A stretch of DNA of 64,000 nucleotides from Ridgeia piscesae (lineage: Eukaryota; Annelida; Polychaeta; Sabellida; Siboglinidae). The notes beneath the pieces are model-generated. The model saw only the letters and a list, made by a program, of their open reading frames with translations, ran no database searches and was not told the origin of the DNA. Each line of letters opens with the position of its first letter. Positions within the stretch are counted from its first letter, which is position 1. The translations under genes and the position numbers were made by a program. The stretch lies in contig JAODUO010000627.1 in NCBI GenBank assembly GCA_025642075.2, positions 12,501-76,500 on the forward strand. The letters run 5' to 3'. Shown here in pieces: positions 38,678-51,403 of this stretch.

Positions 38678-39158
38678 CTCATTTCTATTATACATAAGAC
38701 TGCACACAGCCTGATGCAGGTTTCCTCACATACATTATCTGGTACTGACAATGAGATTCTAGACAAGGTCTCAGACACATATCAGTCTGATTGTTTAAGT
38801 CAGACATTCCAGAAGGAATCATAGAGAGATGTCATAGTGTTTGCAGCTGGCTATTCTAGACAGGTTTCTAGCTACATATGTCTGTATTTCTGGTGTTTAT
38901 AACAATATATTCCATAGAGCTTTCTAGACATATTGCTGGAGTTTACTTCCTAGAGCTCCCAGTCAGGTTTCTCTCAATACGTCACTCACATACTTATTAA
39001 TACTTATTAATACTGAATGTATAAATGCAGAGTTTAATAATGCTTCAGACTTTTGTACATTCCCCTCCATCAACAGCGTCTCTGTATTGTATTGATGACA
39101 TTTATTGCGCATGAATTGTGCATATTGGGACAAACAATATATTGATATTGTAACACCC
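38678..39158. other. Unique spacer
   Basis: No gene or repeat recognised between the CT-rich array and copy 2 of the dispersed repeat. Confidence 0.45.
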
Positions 39159-39530
39159 GGAATGCATAACCGAAGAAATGTCGCAAATTCTACATGCCTG
39201 ACTGATTTGTTTTATCGGTTGTCATAGCAAAGGTCGGGTGCTAAATGCCAGAGGTCACAATAAAGCTGCCTTTACCACGTTCATAGGCCACATTTACATC
39301 ATACACAAATTTTTATGAACCCAATATGCAAAACTTGCACATGTAATATATTAAACCCAGTTACAAAACAACAATACGAGTACGAAGCAAAATCTAGGAA
39401 CCATAAAAAAGCAAGATGAAAAATAATATTCATCGACCTCTTTAAGTTGCTCCCTCTTGTCAGTTGTGAGGAATAGTTCAACGGAAAATGCATTAGTTAT
39501 GCGGGATATTATGATATTGTGCATGGATTT
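39159..39530. repeat. Dispersed repeat, copy 2
   Basis: Second member of the family at 35768-36093, about 45 bp longer because of small insertions. The tRNA-like segment here is decayed (GAGGAATAGTTCAACGGAAA). Both copies end at a GTGCATGGATT / GTACATGGATT block, after which similarity stops, giving a common 3' boundary. Confidence 0.85.
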
Positions 39531-39846
39531 GCAATAAACAACGCTAGGGACTGTGTCGTCTCATCACAGGAGCCCACTATAGGCAGCTATTTCCATGCAC
39601 TGAGAGAATTCCCATCAGCAATAAACATTGGAATTATGTGTATAAATGTGAATATGATCGAGCTGTCTCCAGCGTAATTCGTTAAAGGCAACGAGCGATC
39701 ATAAATATGCAAATTTTCCGGTAGCAAATTATGGAAACTCTCAAGGCAATGTTGGGCAGGGTCGAGCGAATGTTGCAAATCTGATTTTTATGTTTTTTCC
39801 CTGTGTGGTTTATGTGCATATTTCACGATGTGAATACAATCGCAGG

Positions 39847-39854
39847 TATAAAAG
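39847..39854 (+). promoter_or_regulatory. TATA-box-like element, candidate promoter
   Basis: TATAAAAG in a GC-flanked context (GGTATAAAAGGG). About 30 nt downstream an initiator-like TGCATTGACC occurs. Downstream, ATG at 39925 opens MFQHLFFFSL and then meets a donor-like A|GTAAAT. This would fit a first exon with the start of a signal peptide, but no second exon could be identified. Chance occurrence is quite possible. Confidence 0.25.
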
Positions 39855-41489
39855 GGTCGCTTCAAGCTCTGGGTTATGCATTGACCACAGTACAGAATAA
39901 CTTTCTCTGATATATTGGACAATCATGTTCCAGCATTTGTTTTTCTTCTCATTGAGTAAATCACCTGTTTGAACAAAACCGTAAACATGTACAACATTCT
40001 GTACAATTTAAATTAAGAGTGTGGATACAGATCATTTTGTCAGTTTACATATTGACATGGTATGGCAACATTTCTAACATAAAGTTTGGACATATTGTCA
40101 ACACGGCTACCAAACTAACTGGCCATAACCAGTGAAGGCTGCTCACTTTACATAAGGTTGCAACCAAAAAAAGCTATTCAAATATTCAATTTGTTCTCAA
40201 GCATATGTAACAATAACAACAATAACTGAATGACTGTTATTTAAACACCATCACATTTTGGGCTAATCCCCCCCCCAATCACGGGTGTTTACAACTTTGG
40301 CATAAATCTAAAACGCATAAAAGTGAAAAAACAAAAGTTAATAAAATATAAGATGAAACACTCAGTTATCTAAGTAAACTTCATGTACCGGGTAGGCCTA
40401 AAGTAAAATCATTGTTAAATGAAATTATAACTCAAACAATTATTTGAAAATATTAAAATACAAGGCAAAATTACATAAAAACGTTGAGAGGTTAAAATTA
40501 AATAATGCAAAGATAAATAAAAACAGACATTAACTAAAACTGTACGTAACAGTAGTGCAAATATTTAATGAGATTTGGCTGTATTAATTTCAGAACAGAA
40601 ACATGTAGGATATGAGGAAAACCTTTCAGCCTGTTTACACATGGCATGCAACAATTTACGTCACTGTGATCCAGTCTGACTAGTTATTTTCCACATAGCA
40701 CTCACGGCATTAACACAGCGTGAACACAAATAATAGCCCACCCACAGATTACTACCAATCTAGTTTATTTAAAGAATTGTTGCAACTTTATTATTCACAA
40801 CTGCATTTATTCCTGCCCTCCTGAGGTGTGGCTTACAACAGAGCCTTGTATCAGGACGAAGACTCTGTCCTGGTAGGCATCAAATTTTAATTTTCGAAGC
40901 AGCCGTCTGTGGGAGTGTGGTGGTGATCATTCTCTGCCTGTCTACCGCATCGAAGGCCTCGCCTTTGATGACTCCAATAGCCATCGTTTCGTCATCTTAT
41001 TGCCTGTCTCCCAGCGCGCTTTTTCATAACTACTGATAGATTACCTGCCTTTGTCTGCGGCCATAATAGAAGATTATATGAAAATTGCATCGTTCCAGCA
41101 GGAACCTGTGTGTTTATGCTCCCTCTTAATAATGTGACTTCTTGCATCTTTGAACACACGTTCTTGAAGGTTTTGGCTCCGTTACTAGAGTGATAATTGT
41201 GATTATAATTCCAAGAAATTAGGTTGCAGACACAATTTATTAAGTAGCACCTTGTAACAATGTAAATGTCTTTGTTCTGTGAATGGTTAAACATAATGAT
41301 ATCTGGCAGCCAGTGAACATAAACAGAGGCTTTTTGAGTGCGATGGACATCACATGATCTAAACTACACCACATGATTATGAAACATGACAAGGGAAACT
41401 TTACATTTCAGAAATAAAATAAACTCAACAACTAAGAATAATTCAATCAAAAATTAAACAGTGTTTTTCTAATGTTATATATACGATCA

Positions 41490-41546
41490 ATATAAATAAA
41501 TACATATATAAATAAATGAATGAATAAATAAACAAATAAATGAATT
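41490..41546. repeat. (AAAT/GAAT)n microsatellite
   Basis: Imperfect AAATAAATGAATGAATAAAT-type repeats over about 55 bp. Confidence 0.85.
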
Positions 41547-44472
41547 ATACTTGTGTGGAATTGCACCAGATGAACATACTACATTAGAGATGCTAATTTA
41601 GTCACCTGGGTGGTGGGAATGTTGTAAGTGAGGCAAGGGGGTGACTTAACATTCCTGGCACACAGCCAAGAGCCCATAATGGAGCCCCACAGCTGAGGCA
41701 GTCATGCAAGCATAAACAAGGGTAAACAAATGGGGGAAGACTGGTGGTTCCCATCACCCTGTCTCCCACCAAGGCTGTGTAGATGGATAGTTGTGTCACC
41801 CTGCTGCTAATGGGTGTGTAAATGAGGGCCATTTAGTCTGGCCATCTGCTGGACTGGTCACCCATGGTTAGACACCATCTGGCTGACCACCACATCCAAC
41901 TATATACTCACTGGTCAGTCTGATGTCCAGTGTGTCTCTGACAACATTGGTTTCTGGCCAGCTGGAGTTGCATGGACATAGGTAAGTCAATACTTTCTTG
42001 ATACCTGCGGCTATTTTTAACAATAGTTGTTGTTGTTTTTTGACAACTCAGAGGAATTTTGAAAATGTTTTCTTTATAGTGATAGAACGAAAAAAAACAT
42101 ATAGAATTAAAGTCAACAAAGATACTGCTAACCTATTGGTGTTTGAGGCCTACCCTTAATTTAGCAAGAATTTAGTCAACGTTTTATGAAATGTCATAAC
42201 AAAATATTATAAAACTGCATCATCAGTATACATGTGGAAATTAGTGTTCATGAACATATAAGCAAATTGTATACACACAAATTCTATTTTATAATTATCG
42301 TGACTTTCCATGTCATCATTACTTCATCTTGACGGGAACAGTCGCTACATTTGCTTTTAAAAACACAATATTTCATCTAGTACACAGAACATGGAAAAAC
42401 AGTTGTACTCCAGTACAATAAACACTTCGTTCCATCATAATAAATATCATGTTTGTGTACACTAAACAGTGTTGATGTAAGCATTAATGCTTCCCTGATA
42501 TATGTCCTCTGTGTCTACTGTCTATGACACCAGCCAACCAATGACAGTCAGGCTAGTGATGTGTGTCAGAGAGAGAATCAACAACAGTAGTTCATGTTAA
42601 CTGATAAATCTGCAGTCTTGGGTGGTCTATTGCGGGATTACTGTCAGTACCAGCGACACCACCTGGTGTCTGATTCTTGAATTATCTGTGCAGAGAGCAG
42701 GTAACAGAATTGGTTCAAACGTTGTAGTAAAAAACCACTGACAAAGATAAGTGATGCTAAATCACACATTTAATAATAATCTATTTGATTCTATTTGTAA
42801 ATGCACAGCTGTTGATAATATTATGCCATGCAAAATGGGTGTTTTTAGTCAGACCTGATCAATATTATGGATTTAGCTGCTGTCACTGTTACTGGCTGTT
42901 GTTGTAATAATAAAGTTTTTTTAACGTGTTCATAGAGTCCTTTGAAATCCTACATCGGTCAGCGAACATATTTGGGGTGTTTATAGATAAACGACAGTGC
43001 CAAAATGTCTGCAATTTATGACAATGTTTCCCCCAAACCAATTAGGAACACAAACTTTGACACATGATACTTATAAATGACTGGTAATTGTGAGTTAGTT
43101 GCCCTGGTGTCTGACTCCCCTAGTGGACACTGTGGAGATAAGGTGACATCACTGGGAACAACACTGTCACTACCATGGTGTCATGTTCCCAGAACGACCT
43201 GCAAAAAACTCACTGTACATTCATGCAGTCATTTTGTCGTAGTTTATCAACGTTTTGCATGTGACATTCAAAGTGTCTGGGTGTAGCTGTGTTGGTTCTG
43301 TGAATTGGCACGGGTGTCCACTAACAACATGGGTTGCTCCAGCAGATAAACACATGTTCAGTGATGTAGCAAGAGACAGATGTGTGGTTTGTCAGACAGA
43401 GTAGATGTTGAAATACACCCAGACCCTTCCCGTGTACTCTGTAAGTATCGTGACATTATTTATCTTTGATTGACTCCACTAACAAAGACAGACATTTGAA
43501 GTAATTGCAATAGTTCCCCAGATACGTTTCTCTGATAGATTTAGTCTGATTAGCCAACATATCCATAGCCATTATGCGGCCTGTTTTATTCTGGCAAACA
43601 CATGTCTACTTGTTACTGATCAGATGGATACAATTAGAGTGTGGCACATTAAATCATTCTAAATTTCAAACGTTATGGCAACAATGAAAAGATACTATCG
43701 TTGTAGCCCATAAAACATCCTAAAGAAATATATGGACTGGTACCATGCAGAGTAATCATTGTTTCCGTCGTTTATTTGCTTAATCTTTGTGAAGTAATTT
43801 GACTTTCAATTGTCTCAAATAGTCTCGGAACCTAACACAGTGAATCCCCAGGAAAATATGGGGGAGAAATATCCAGACTGTAGGATGATAATAAATCCCA
43901 GGATTTTGTATCTTAATTATGGGACAACTGAAGGATCACTGTTTAAAGTGAAAGAGGTCTTACATACATCTAGACAAAGGTAACATATCACCTATAGTGT
44001 TCAGGTGTTCAGCTGATTGCGTGCAGCCAGGTGCTTACTTCGCTGACACTAACAGCCAATCAGACTGATGTGCCACTTCCTGGACAATAATGTGATTCAT
44101 GCTATTCTGAAGAGGAAATATGTTTCGCTGAATGTCTTGGGATGTCAACGACACAAGTGAAAGTACATGACACCAATCTACACATGGTCTGTATGTCACA
44201 CTGTATGCCAATTTACAACGTTATTAACATCTACGCTACTTTCTTACCTGAATTTTAGTTGCCATTATTGATATCTTTTAATTGTTTTTACAACTGTTCA
44301 TATATTATTTTAAACTTATAATCTTAAGGAAGACATTTTAAGACATTGTCATCAAGACACTGATAGGGAAAATATGTTCAATATTAGGGAAGACAGTTGG
44401 CCGACGCCAAGAGAGAACATCAGCAACGAAACTGTAGATTGGATATGAGGAAATACTCATTCTGTCAGCGAA

Positions 44473-46009
44473 CCAGACCTCACTGCACCAGACCTCACTG
44501 CAACATACCTCACTGCACCATACCTCACTGCACCAGACCTCACTGCACCAGACCTCACTGCACCAGACCTCACTGTACCAGACCTCACTGTACCAGACCT
44601 AACTGCACCAGACCTCACTGCACCAGACCTCACTGTACCAGACCTCACTGTACCAGACCTCACTGTACCAGACCTCACTGCACCAGACCTCACTGCACCA
44701 GACCTCACTGTACCAGATCTCACTGCACCAGACCTCACTGCACCAGACCTCACTGTACCAGACCTCACTGTACCAGACCTCACTGCACCAGACCTCACTG
44801 CACCAGACCTCACTGCACCAGACCTCACTGCACCAGACCTCACTGCACCAGACCTCACTGTACCAGACCTCACTGTACCAGACCTCACTGCACCAGACCT
44901 CACTGCACCAGACCTCACTGCACCAGACCTCACTGCACCAGACCTCACTGCACCAGACCTCACTGTACCAGACCTCACTGCACCAGACCTCACTGCACCA
45001 GACCTCACTGCACCAGACCTCACTGCACCAGACCTCACTGCACCAGACCTCACTGCACCAGACCTCACTGCACCAGACCTCACTGCACCAGACCTCACTG
45101 CATCAGACCTCACTGTACCAGACCTCACTGCACCAGACCTCACTGCACCAGACCTCACTGCACCAGACCTCACTGCACCAGACCTCACTGCACCAGACCT
45201 CACTGCACCAGACCTCACTGCACCAGACCTCACTGCACCAGACCTCACTGCACCAGACCTCACTGCACCAGACCTCACTGTACCAGACCTCACTGTACCA
45301 GACCTCACTGTACCAGACCTCACTGACCAGACCTCACTGCACCAGACCTCACTGCACCAGACCTCACTGTACCAGACCTCACTGCACCAGACCTCACTGC
45401 ACCAGACCTCACTGTACCAGACCTCACTGCACCAGACCTCACTGCAACAGACCTCACTGCACCAGACCTCACTGCAACAGACCTCACTGCACCAGACCTC
45501 ACTGCAACAGACCTCACTGTACCAGACCTCACTGCAACAGACCTCACTGCAACAGACCTCACTGTACCAGACCTCACTGTACCAGACCTCACTGCACCAG
45601 ACCTCACTGCACCAGACCTCACTGCACCAGACCTCACTGCACCAGACCTCACTGCACCAGACCTCACTGCACCAGACCTCACTGACCAGACCTCACTGTA
45701 CCAGACCTCACTGCACCAGACCTCACTGCACCAGACCTCACTGCACCAGGACCCCACTGACCAGACCTCACTGCACCAGACCTCACTGCACCAGACCTCA
45801 CTGCACCAGACCTCACTGCACCAGACCTCACTGTACCAGACCTCACTGCACCAGACCTCACTGCACCAGACCTCACTGCACCAGACCTCACTGCACCAGA
45901 CCTCACTGCACCAGACCTCACTGCACCAGACCTCACTGTACCAGACCTCACTGTACCAGACCTCACTGCACCAGACCTCACTGCACCATACCTCACTGCA
46001 ACAGACCCT
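44473..46009. repeat. 15-bp minisatellite, about 102 copies
   Basis: Unit CAGACCTCACTGCAC (15 bp; TGTAC and TGCAAC variants), very homogeneous. Shortened units with ACTGACCAG occur at about 45324, 45682 and 45757 and shift the frame. CTRPH (plus) and VRSGA (minus) peptide repeats are artefacts of the five-codon unit. Confidence 0.97.
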
Positions 46010-46033
46010 TGAGTGTGAATGTTAAATTAAAAT

Positions 46034-47364
46034 TGACACTATCAGACTGTGGATACATGTAAGACACTATCAGACTGTGGATACATACAAGACACTATCA
46101 GACTGTGGACACATGTAAGACACTATCAGACCGTGGATAAAGGTAAAACACTATCAGACCGTGGATACATATAAGACACTATCAGACTGTGGATACATAT
46201 AAGACACTATCAGACTGTGGATACATGTAAGACACTATCAGACCGTGGATACATATAAGACACTATCAGACTGTGGATACATGTAAGACACTATCAGACC
46301 GTGGATACATGTAAGACACTATCAGACCGTGGACACATGTAAGACACTATCAGACCATGGATACATGTAAGACACTATCAGACCGTGGATACATGTAAGA
46401 CACTATCAGACCATGGATACATGTAAGACACTATCAGACCATGGATACATGTAAGACACTATCAGACTGTGGATACATGTAAGACACTATCAGACCGTGG
46501 ATACACGTAAGACACTATCAGACCATGGATACATCTAAGACACTATCAGACTGTGGATACATGTAAGACACTATCAGACCGTGGATACATGTAAGACACT
46601 ATCAGACCATGGATACATGTAAGACACTATCAGACCGTGGATACATGTAAGACACTATCAGACTGTGGATACATGTAAGACACTATCAGACCATGGATAC
46701 ATGTAAGACACTATCAGACTGTGGATACATGTAAGACACTATCAGACCGTGGATACATGTAAGACACTATCAGACCATGGATACATGTAAGACACTATCA
46801 GACCGTGGATACATGTAAGACACTATCAGACTGTGGATACATGTAAGACACTATCAGACCGTGGATACACGTAAGACACTATCAGACCATGGATACATCT
46901 AAGACACTATCAGACCGTGGATACATCTAAGACACTATCAGACTGTGGATACATGTAAGACACTATCAGACTGTGGATACATGTAAGACACTATAAGACC
47001 GTGAATACATGAAAGACACTATCAGACCATGGATACATACATCTAAGACACTATCAGACCGTGGATACATCTAAGACACTATCAGAATGTTGATACATCT
47101 AAGACACTATCAGACCATGGATACATCTAAGACACTATCATACTATGGATACATCTAAGACACTATCAGACTGTGGGTACATCTAAGACACTATCAGACT
47201 GTGGATACATCTAAGACACTATCAGACTGTGATGACATCTAAGACACTATCAGACTGTGGATACATCTAAGACACTATCAGAGGTACATCTAAGTGGGTA
47301 CATCTAAGACACTATCAGACTGTGGATACATCTAAGACACTATCAGACTGTGGGTACATCTAAG
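46034..47364. repeat. 28-bp minisatellite, about 47 copies
   Basis: Unit GACACTATCAGACCGTGGAT then ACATGTAA (28 bp), with CCATGG, CTGTGG and ACATCTAA variants. The ACATCTAA subtype dominates after about 46890, where the array also becomes less regular. It is separated from the 15-bp array by only 24 bp. Confidence 0.96.
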
Positions 47365-48438
47365 GTTCCTTGTGCTATCTGGGGATATTATTTCTAACAT
47401 TCTTTATTTTGTTCTTTAATACTGACTTTGCCCCTTTACAGTGCTACTGAAATGTTCAACACAGCGACAGGTCCCTGGAATATGTTCAAGTTACTCTAGG
47501 ACCTAAGGACACTCCAGCATTTTAGCATTGTTGAAGTAGCTCTTTAAATTTATAAAACATATAAAAATTTTAAACATATTAATGATTTTCAACACATCGT
47601 TATTTTAGTCACCTGGTCAGTGTAGCTTCCCACTGCATTCTTGCTAAATCTTGTTAAAATCACATCGTCTCTGATATGGCATCCCAACAACCCGAACACC
47701 TGCCTGTCCATGAAGAAGACTTCGGATTAGTTGTATGACAAGTACCGGGGCACACAGAAGCCTGGGTCATGTCCCATGGTCATGTCCCATGGTCATGTCC
47801 CTTGGCAGTCATCTTTCATAAAGGTATTAGTGTGAATTATCCTATCTCTATACTTGTTTTGACAGCTCATTAGTGTACAGATCAAACAGTGAGTATGTAC
47901 TCAGATGATTTTGGGCAACAAGTCTGGAATTTGGAAGTCCTTACCATAATTCCAATGGCCCAAAATTAAATGTGTAATATTTCTCACTTTTGCCACAAAT
48001 ATACCCAAATGTTTACATCATGCCTTAAGCCATGGTTTCATAGCCTCTGTCTCATTATTAACTTTCCGTTATGATCTTGTTTATATTCCATCACGACCAG
48101 AACGTCTCCGCACTGCTCTCAGGCTCATGTAATCAAGTACTAAAACATACTGATTGGGCCATATCACGCAGCGGGGTTCATGTGACGCCGCGAAGGCAAA
48201 AGAAAACAAGATTTTATTTGTCGGCAAGTTTTACGCATGCATGAACTGAACCAGTCAGTTTTGTGTGCAGCCATTGGGGAAATCACCGTGCTAAACAGTG
48301 CGCTTGTGAAAAAGAATAAATAATGGTAATTGCCAACGTGAAATTAGCTGTTGCCAGTAAGCACAGCGTGTGCAGCAGTTTGGTGAAAGCAATTGGCCTC
48401 AGACATGAGAAGGGTTAGAATGAGAGGCTGTGATCACC
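47365..48438. other. Unique spacer
   Basis: No gene recognised. Three copies of a 13-bp unit, GGTCATGTCCCAT, lie at 47765-47803. The segment 48160-48420 is less AT-rich and could be regulatory, without proof. Confidence 0.45.
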
Positions 48439-48925
48439 CACTGTCTCCCAATCAATTCACTAGTGAACACACCCATGTTGTCACTGTCTCCCAGTCAATT
48501 CACTAGTGAACACACCCATGGTGTCACTGTCTCCCAGTCAATTCACTAGTGAACACACACCTATGGTGTCGCTGTCTCCCAGTCAATTCACTAGTGAACA
48601 CACCCATGGTGTCACTGTCTCCCAGTCAATTTACTAGTGAACACACCCATGTTGTCACTGTCTCCCAGTCAATTCACTAGTGAATACACCCATGGTGTCA
48701 CTGTCTCCCAGTCAATTCACTAGTGAACACACCCATGGTGTCGCTGTCTCCCAGTCAATTCACTAGTGAACACACCCATGGTGTCAATGTCTCCCAGTCA
48801 ATTCACTAGCGAACACACCCATGGTGTCGCTGTCTCCCAGTCAATTCATTAGTGAAGATGGGACCCATGGTGTCACTGTCTCCCAGTCAATTCACTAGTG
48901 AAGACAACCATGGTGCAACTCACTG
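48439..48925. repeat. 43-bp minisatellite, about 11 copies
   Basis: Unit CACTGTCTCCCAGTCAATTC then ACTAGTGAACACACCCATGG (43 bp period). AATTCACTAGTGAA contains the palindrome TTCACTAGTGAA. The last two copies are diverged. Confidence 0.95.
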
Positions 48926-51101
48926 TCCCCCAGCAGGAGTATCAAGACATCAGAAGGACGCTTAGTGACCTCTGCAGTAAACAGCCAGTCCCAGGCCATA
49001 GCAGAGAGAGCAGCCGTGAACTACTCACATGATTTTACTATAAAAAATGCTTAAAGCCTCTGGAAGCCAACATAAGGTCTCCTCCAGCACTGCCCAGAAA
49101 GATGATTGATGTGGAACTAAGCCATAACTTCAGAAAGCACTAGTAATTAGGCCAGGCCTATGCAATGCTTCCTGTGTTGCAGTCACTGTGTCCTTTGTGT
49201 GTCCTAGGGGCACTTCCTGGTGAGGTGATTTGTCCATCACAAATCACCTTATAGGGGTAATTTCTTAAGGGTATTGGCACTAAAAGATTGGGTAACATTT
49301 ACAAATAAAAGACATGTATTTTACATGTACATTTACATAGGTCATGACTAATTTTCAAGTAAAAGCTGAAATGGATATGTTTGAAGCTAATCAGTTTGTG
49401 AGACAACACACCCAGTTTTAACAATACACAATAATCTTTTTTAGCAATATTATCAGGGGTTGTCTAAAAATATGTTTGATGCAGAATACATTTGTTCATT
49501 ATGTTAGATTTTATCATCAGGAGAGCCTCTGTCTTCTGGAGGTCAGCTGGCTGTGTGATTATGTCACTGAAAAGTGTCATTTATGGGGTCAGAGGGACTG
49601 AGTTTAAATGATATTGATTTCATTTAGGGTATGTTGGGATATTGGTTTCATGTCCTGAGGTGACATTTTAAAAAGAATGTACAATATTTTTCGTTTTCAT
49701 TTAGTAAGTCATAAAGTGAAGCTATAAAACTGATGTCTTGTAATGACTTATTCTGAACTTGTTGATCTTAAATGACATATCTACATTACCGCACAATTAT
49801 TAAATATAAAAACATGAACATTTCATGTTTTAAAATGTCAGAATGTTAAGGTACAAAACAGAAAACGTACACCAAGTTTACAGAATTAAAGCATTGTTGT
49901 TAGTTTGAGTGCCAACTATTTTATGATTTAACATTAATGACATTTGTTAGTATTTCATAACATTTCAATAATGTAAAATATGTTACTATCACTATTTAAC
50001 AAATGCATAATTTGGTAATAATATAACTAAGCATTACAACATAAAAAAATGTATTGCTGTATATTGTGGCTTGCTGATAACTCAGCAAATAACATTACCA
50101 TTAAGTCAACAACATCAGTGAGTGATATAAACACACCTATGACATTGACTTGTCCCAATCAACAGCTGGTGTCTATCTCCACAATCAGCTGCATGCTCTG
50201 TGAAGTGACATTGATGACAATGTGACAGACACATGTGGCTGCCTCGATACTGTCATCCACATAGCATTTCAAATACCTGTTTATTAATTTAAAAGGTGCT
50301 TTGAAAACGACCACTTACACCACGACTGTGTGTGCCTGGCATTAGTCTTATAATAGCTTTGGCTCCATTCATGAAAGTTGCATAGAAATCCCTAAACGCT
50401 GTTTACAGCAAGACCTGTATAATAACTGTATCTGACTTAAATGTGTGTGATATTTAAAGGAAATTGCAGGCCTGTGCCATTAAGTAATTATTTGCAGGAT
50501 ATTCAATGAATCAGCTGTATTTTGCCAAACTTGGAGGTGGTCTGTGGAAACTGTTCTATTTTAAAGCTATTTATTCCGGCAACAAACTGTCATTTTACTG
50601 ACAATAAACACAATCTGTCGTTGGTTCTTCTGGTGCCTGGAGACATATTTGTCTAACGTCTGTCAGACGTATTGGGTGCAATGTGTTGTACTGTATGTTA
50701 TCAATATAATTATTCACTCTTATTTTAAGAACATTTCTTAAAATAATAATTTATTGTTGTTGACATTTATATTACTCTTAGTTTGGTGGTCAACTTCGCT
50801 ACTGAAGGACAAACACTATCTCAGTTTATGTATTAAATATTAATATGATCTTAATTAGTTTATTAGTAAAATTGACATAATAAGCACTGTTTTTATTTAA
50901 ATACATTTTTAAACGTACTTTTGTAAATGTATATAATTCTAAAATGCTCCGAACAACATCAGATGTAGCACTTAGTGAAATAATTCACAGTGACAGTATT
51001 ACTATTTTATACGACATTCGAAATAGAAGTCAATTCTTTAGTACCTATTTGTTTATGGTGCCTATTTATACTGGCTATGTATCATAAAAAGCAATGCAAT
51101 C
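48926..51101. other. Unique AT-rich region
   Basis: No coding exon supported. An 11-bp perfect hairpin lies at 49223-49249. Confidence 0.5.
49223..49249. repeat. 11-bp perfect hairpin, 5-nt loop
   Basis: AGGTGATTTGT (49223-49233) and ACAAATCACCT (49239-49249) are exact reverse complements around CCATC. No T-run or other terminator context is relevant in a eukaryote. Confidence 0.8.
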
Positions 51102-51403
51102 GGCCACAATGTGACCACAATGTGACCACAACGTGACCACAATGTGACCACAATGTGACCACCATGTGACCACAATGTGACCACAATGTGATCATCATGT
51201 GACCATAATGTGACCACAATGTGATCACCATGTGACCACAATGTGACCACAATGTGACCACAATGTGACCACAATGTGACCACAACGTGACCACAACATG
51301 ACCACAGTGTGACCACCATGTGACCACAACGTGACCACCATGTGACCACAATGTGACCACAGTGTGACCACCATGTGACCACCATGTGACCACCATGTGA
51401 CAT
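51102..51403. repeat. 11-bp minisatellite, about 27 copies
   Basis: Unit ACCACAATGTG with ACCACCATGTG, ATCACCATGTG and ACCACAACGTG variants. Minus-strand WSHCGHIVVTL-type ORFs are repeat shadows. Confidence 0.96.

Larger units (their letters stand above)
39531..44472. other. About 5 kb of unique gene-poor DNA
   Basis: No coding exon is supported. Noted items: an octamer ATGCAAAT at 39707-39714 and the TATA-like element at 39847; a tetranucleotide-rich AAATAAATGAAT microsatellite at about 41490-41546; and a good splice-donor match, ATAG|GTAAGT, at about 41980 with no clear exon. Confidence 0.5.

Noticed and set aside
36771..38697. 528- and 617-codon Ser/Pro/Leu-rich frames
   Set aside because: CT-rich DNA cannot form stop codons on that strand. 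Two overlapping frames are open at once.
40992..41294. 100-codon minus-strand ORF
   Set aside because: AT-rich, no recognisable motif, no promoter or polyadenylation context beyond chance.
41960..41990. Splice donor ATAG|GTAAGT marking a first exon
   Set aside because: A good donor match, but no promoter, reading frame or acceptor partner could be supported.
44397..45326. 309-codon frame of CTRPH repeats and its minus-strand partner
   Set aside because: A 15-bp unit without stops on either strand; both strands are equally open.
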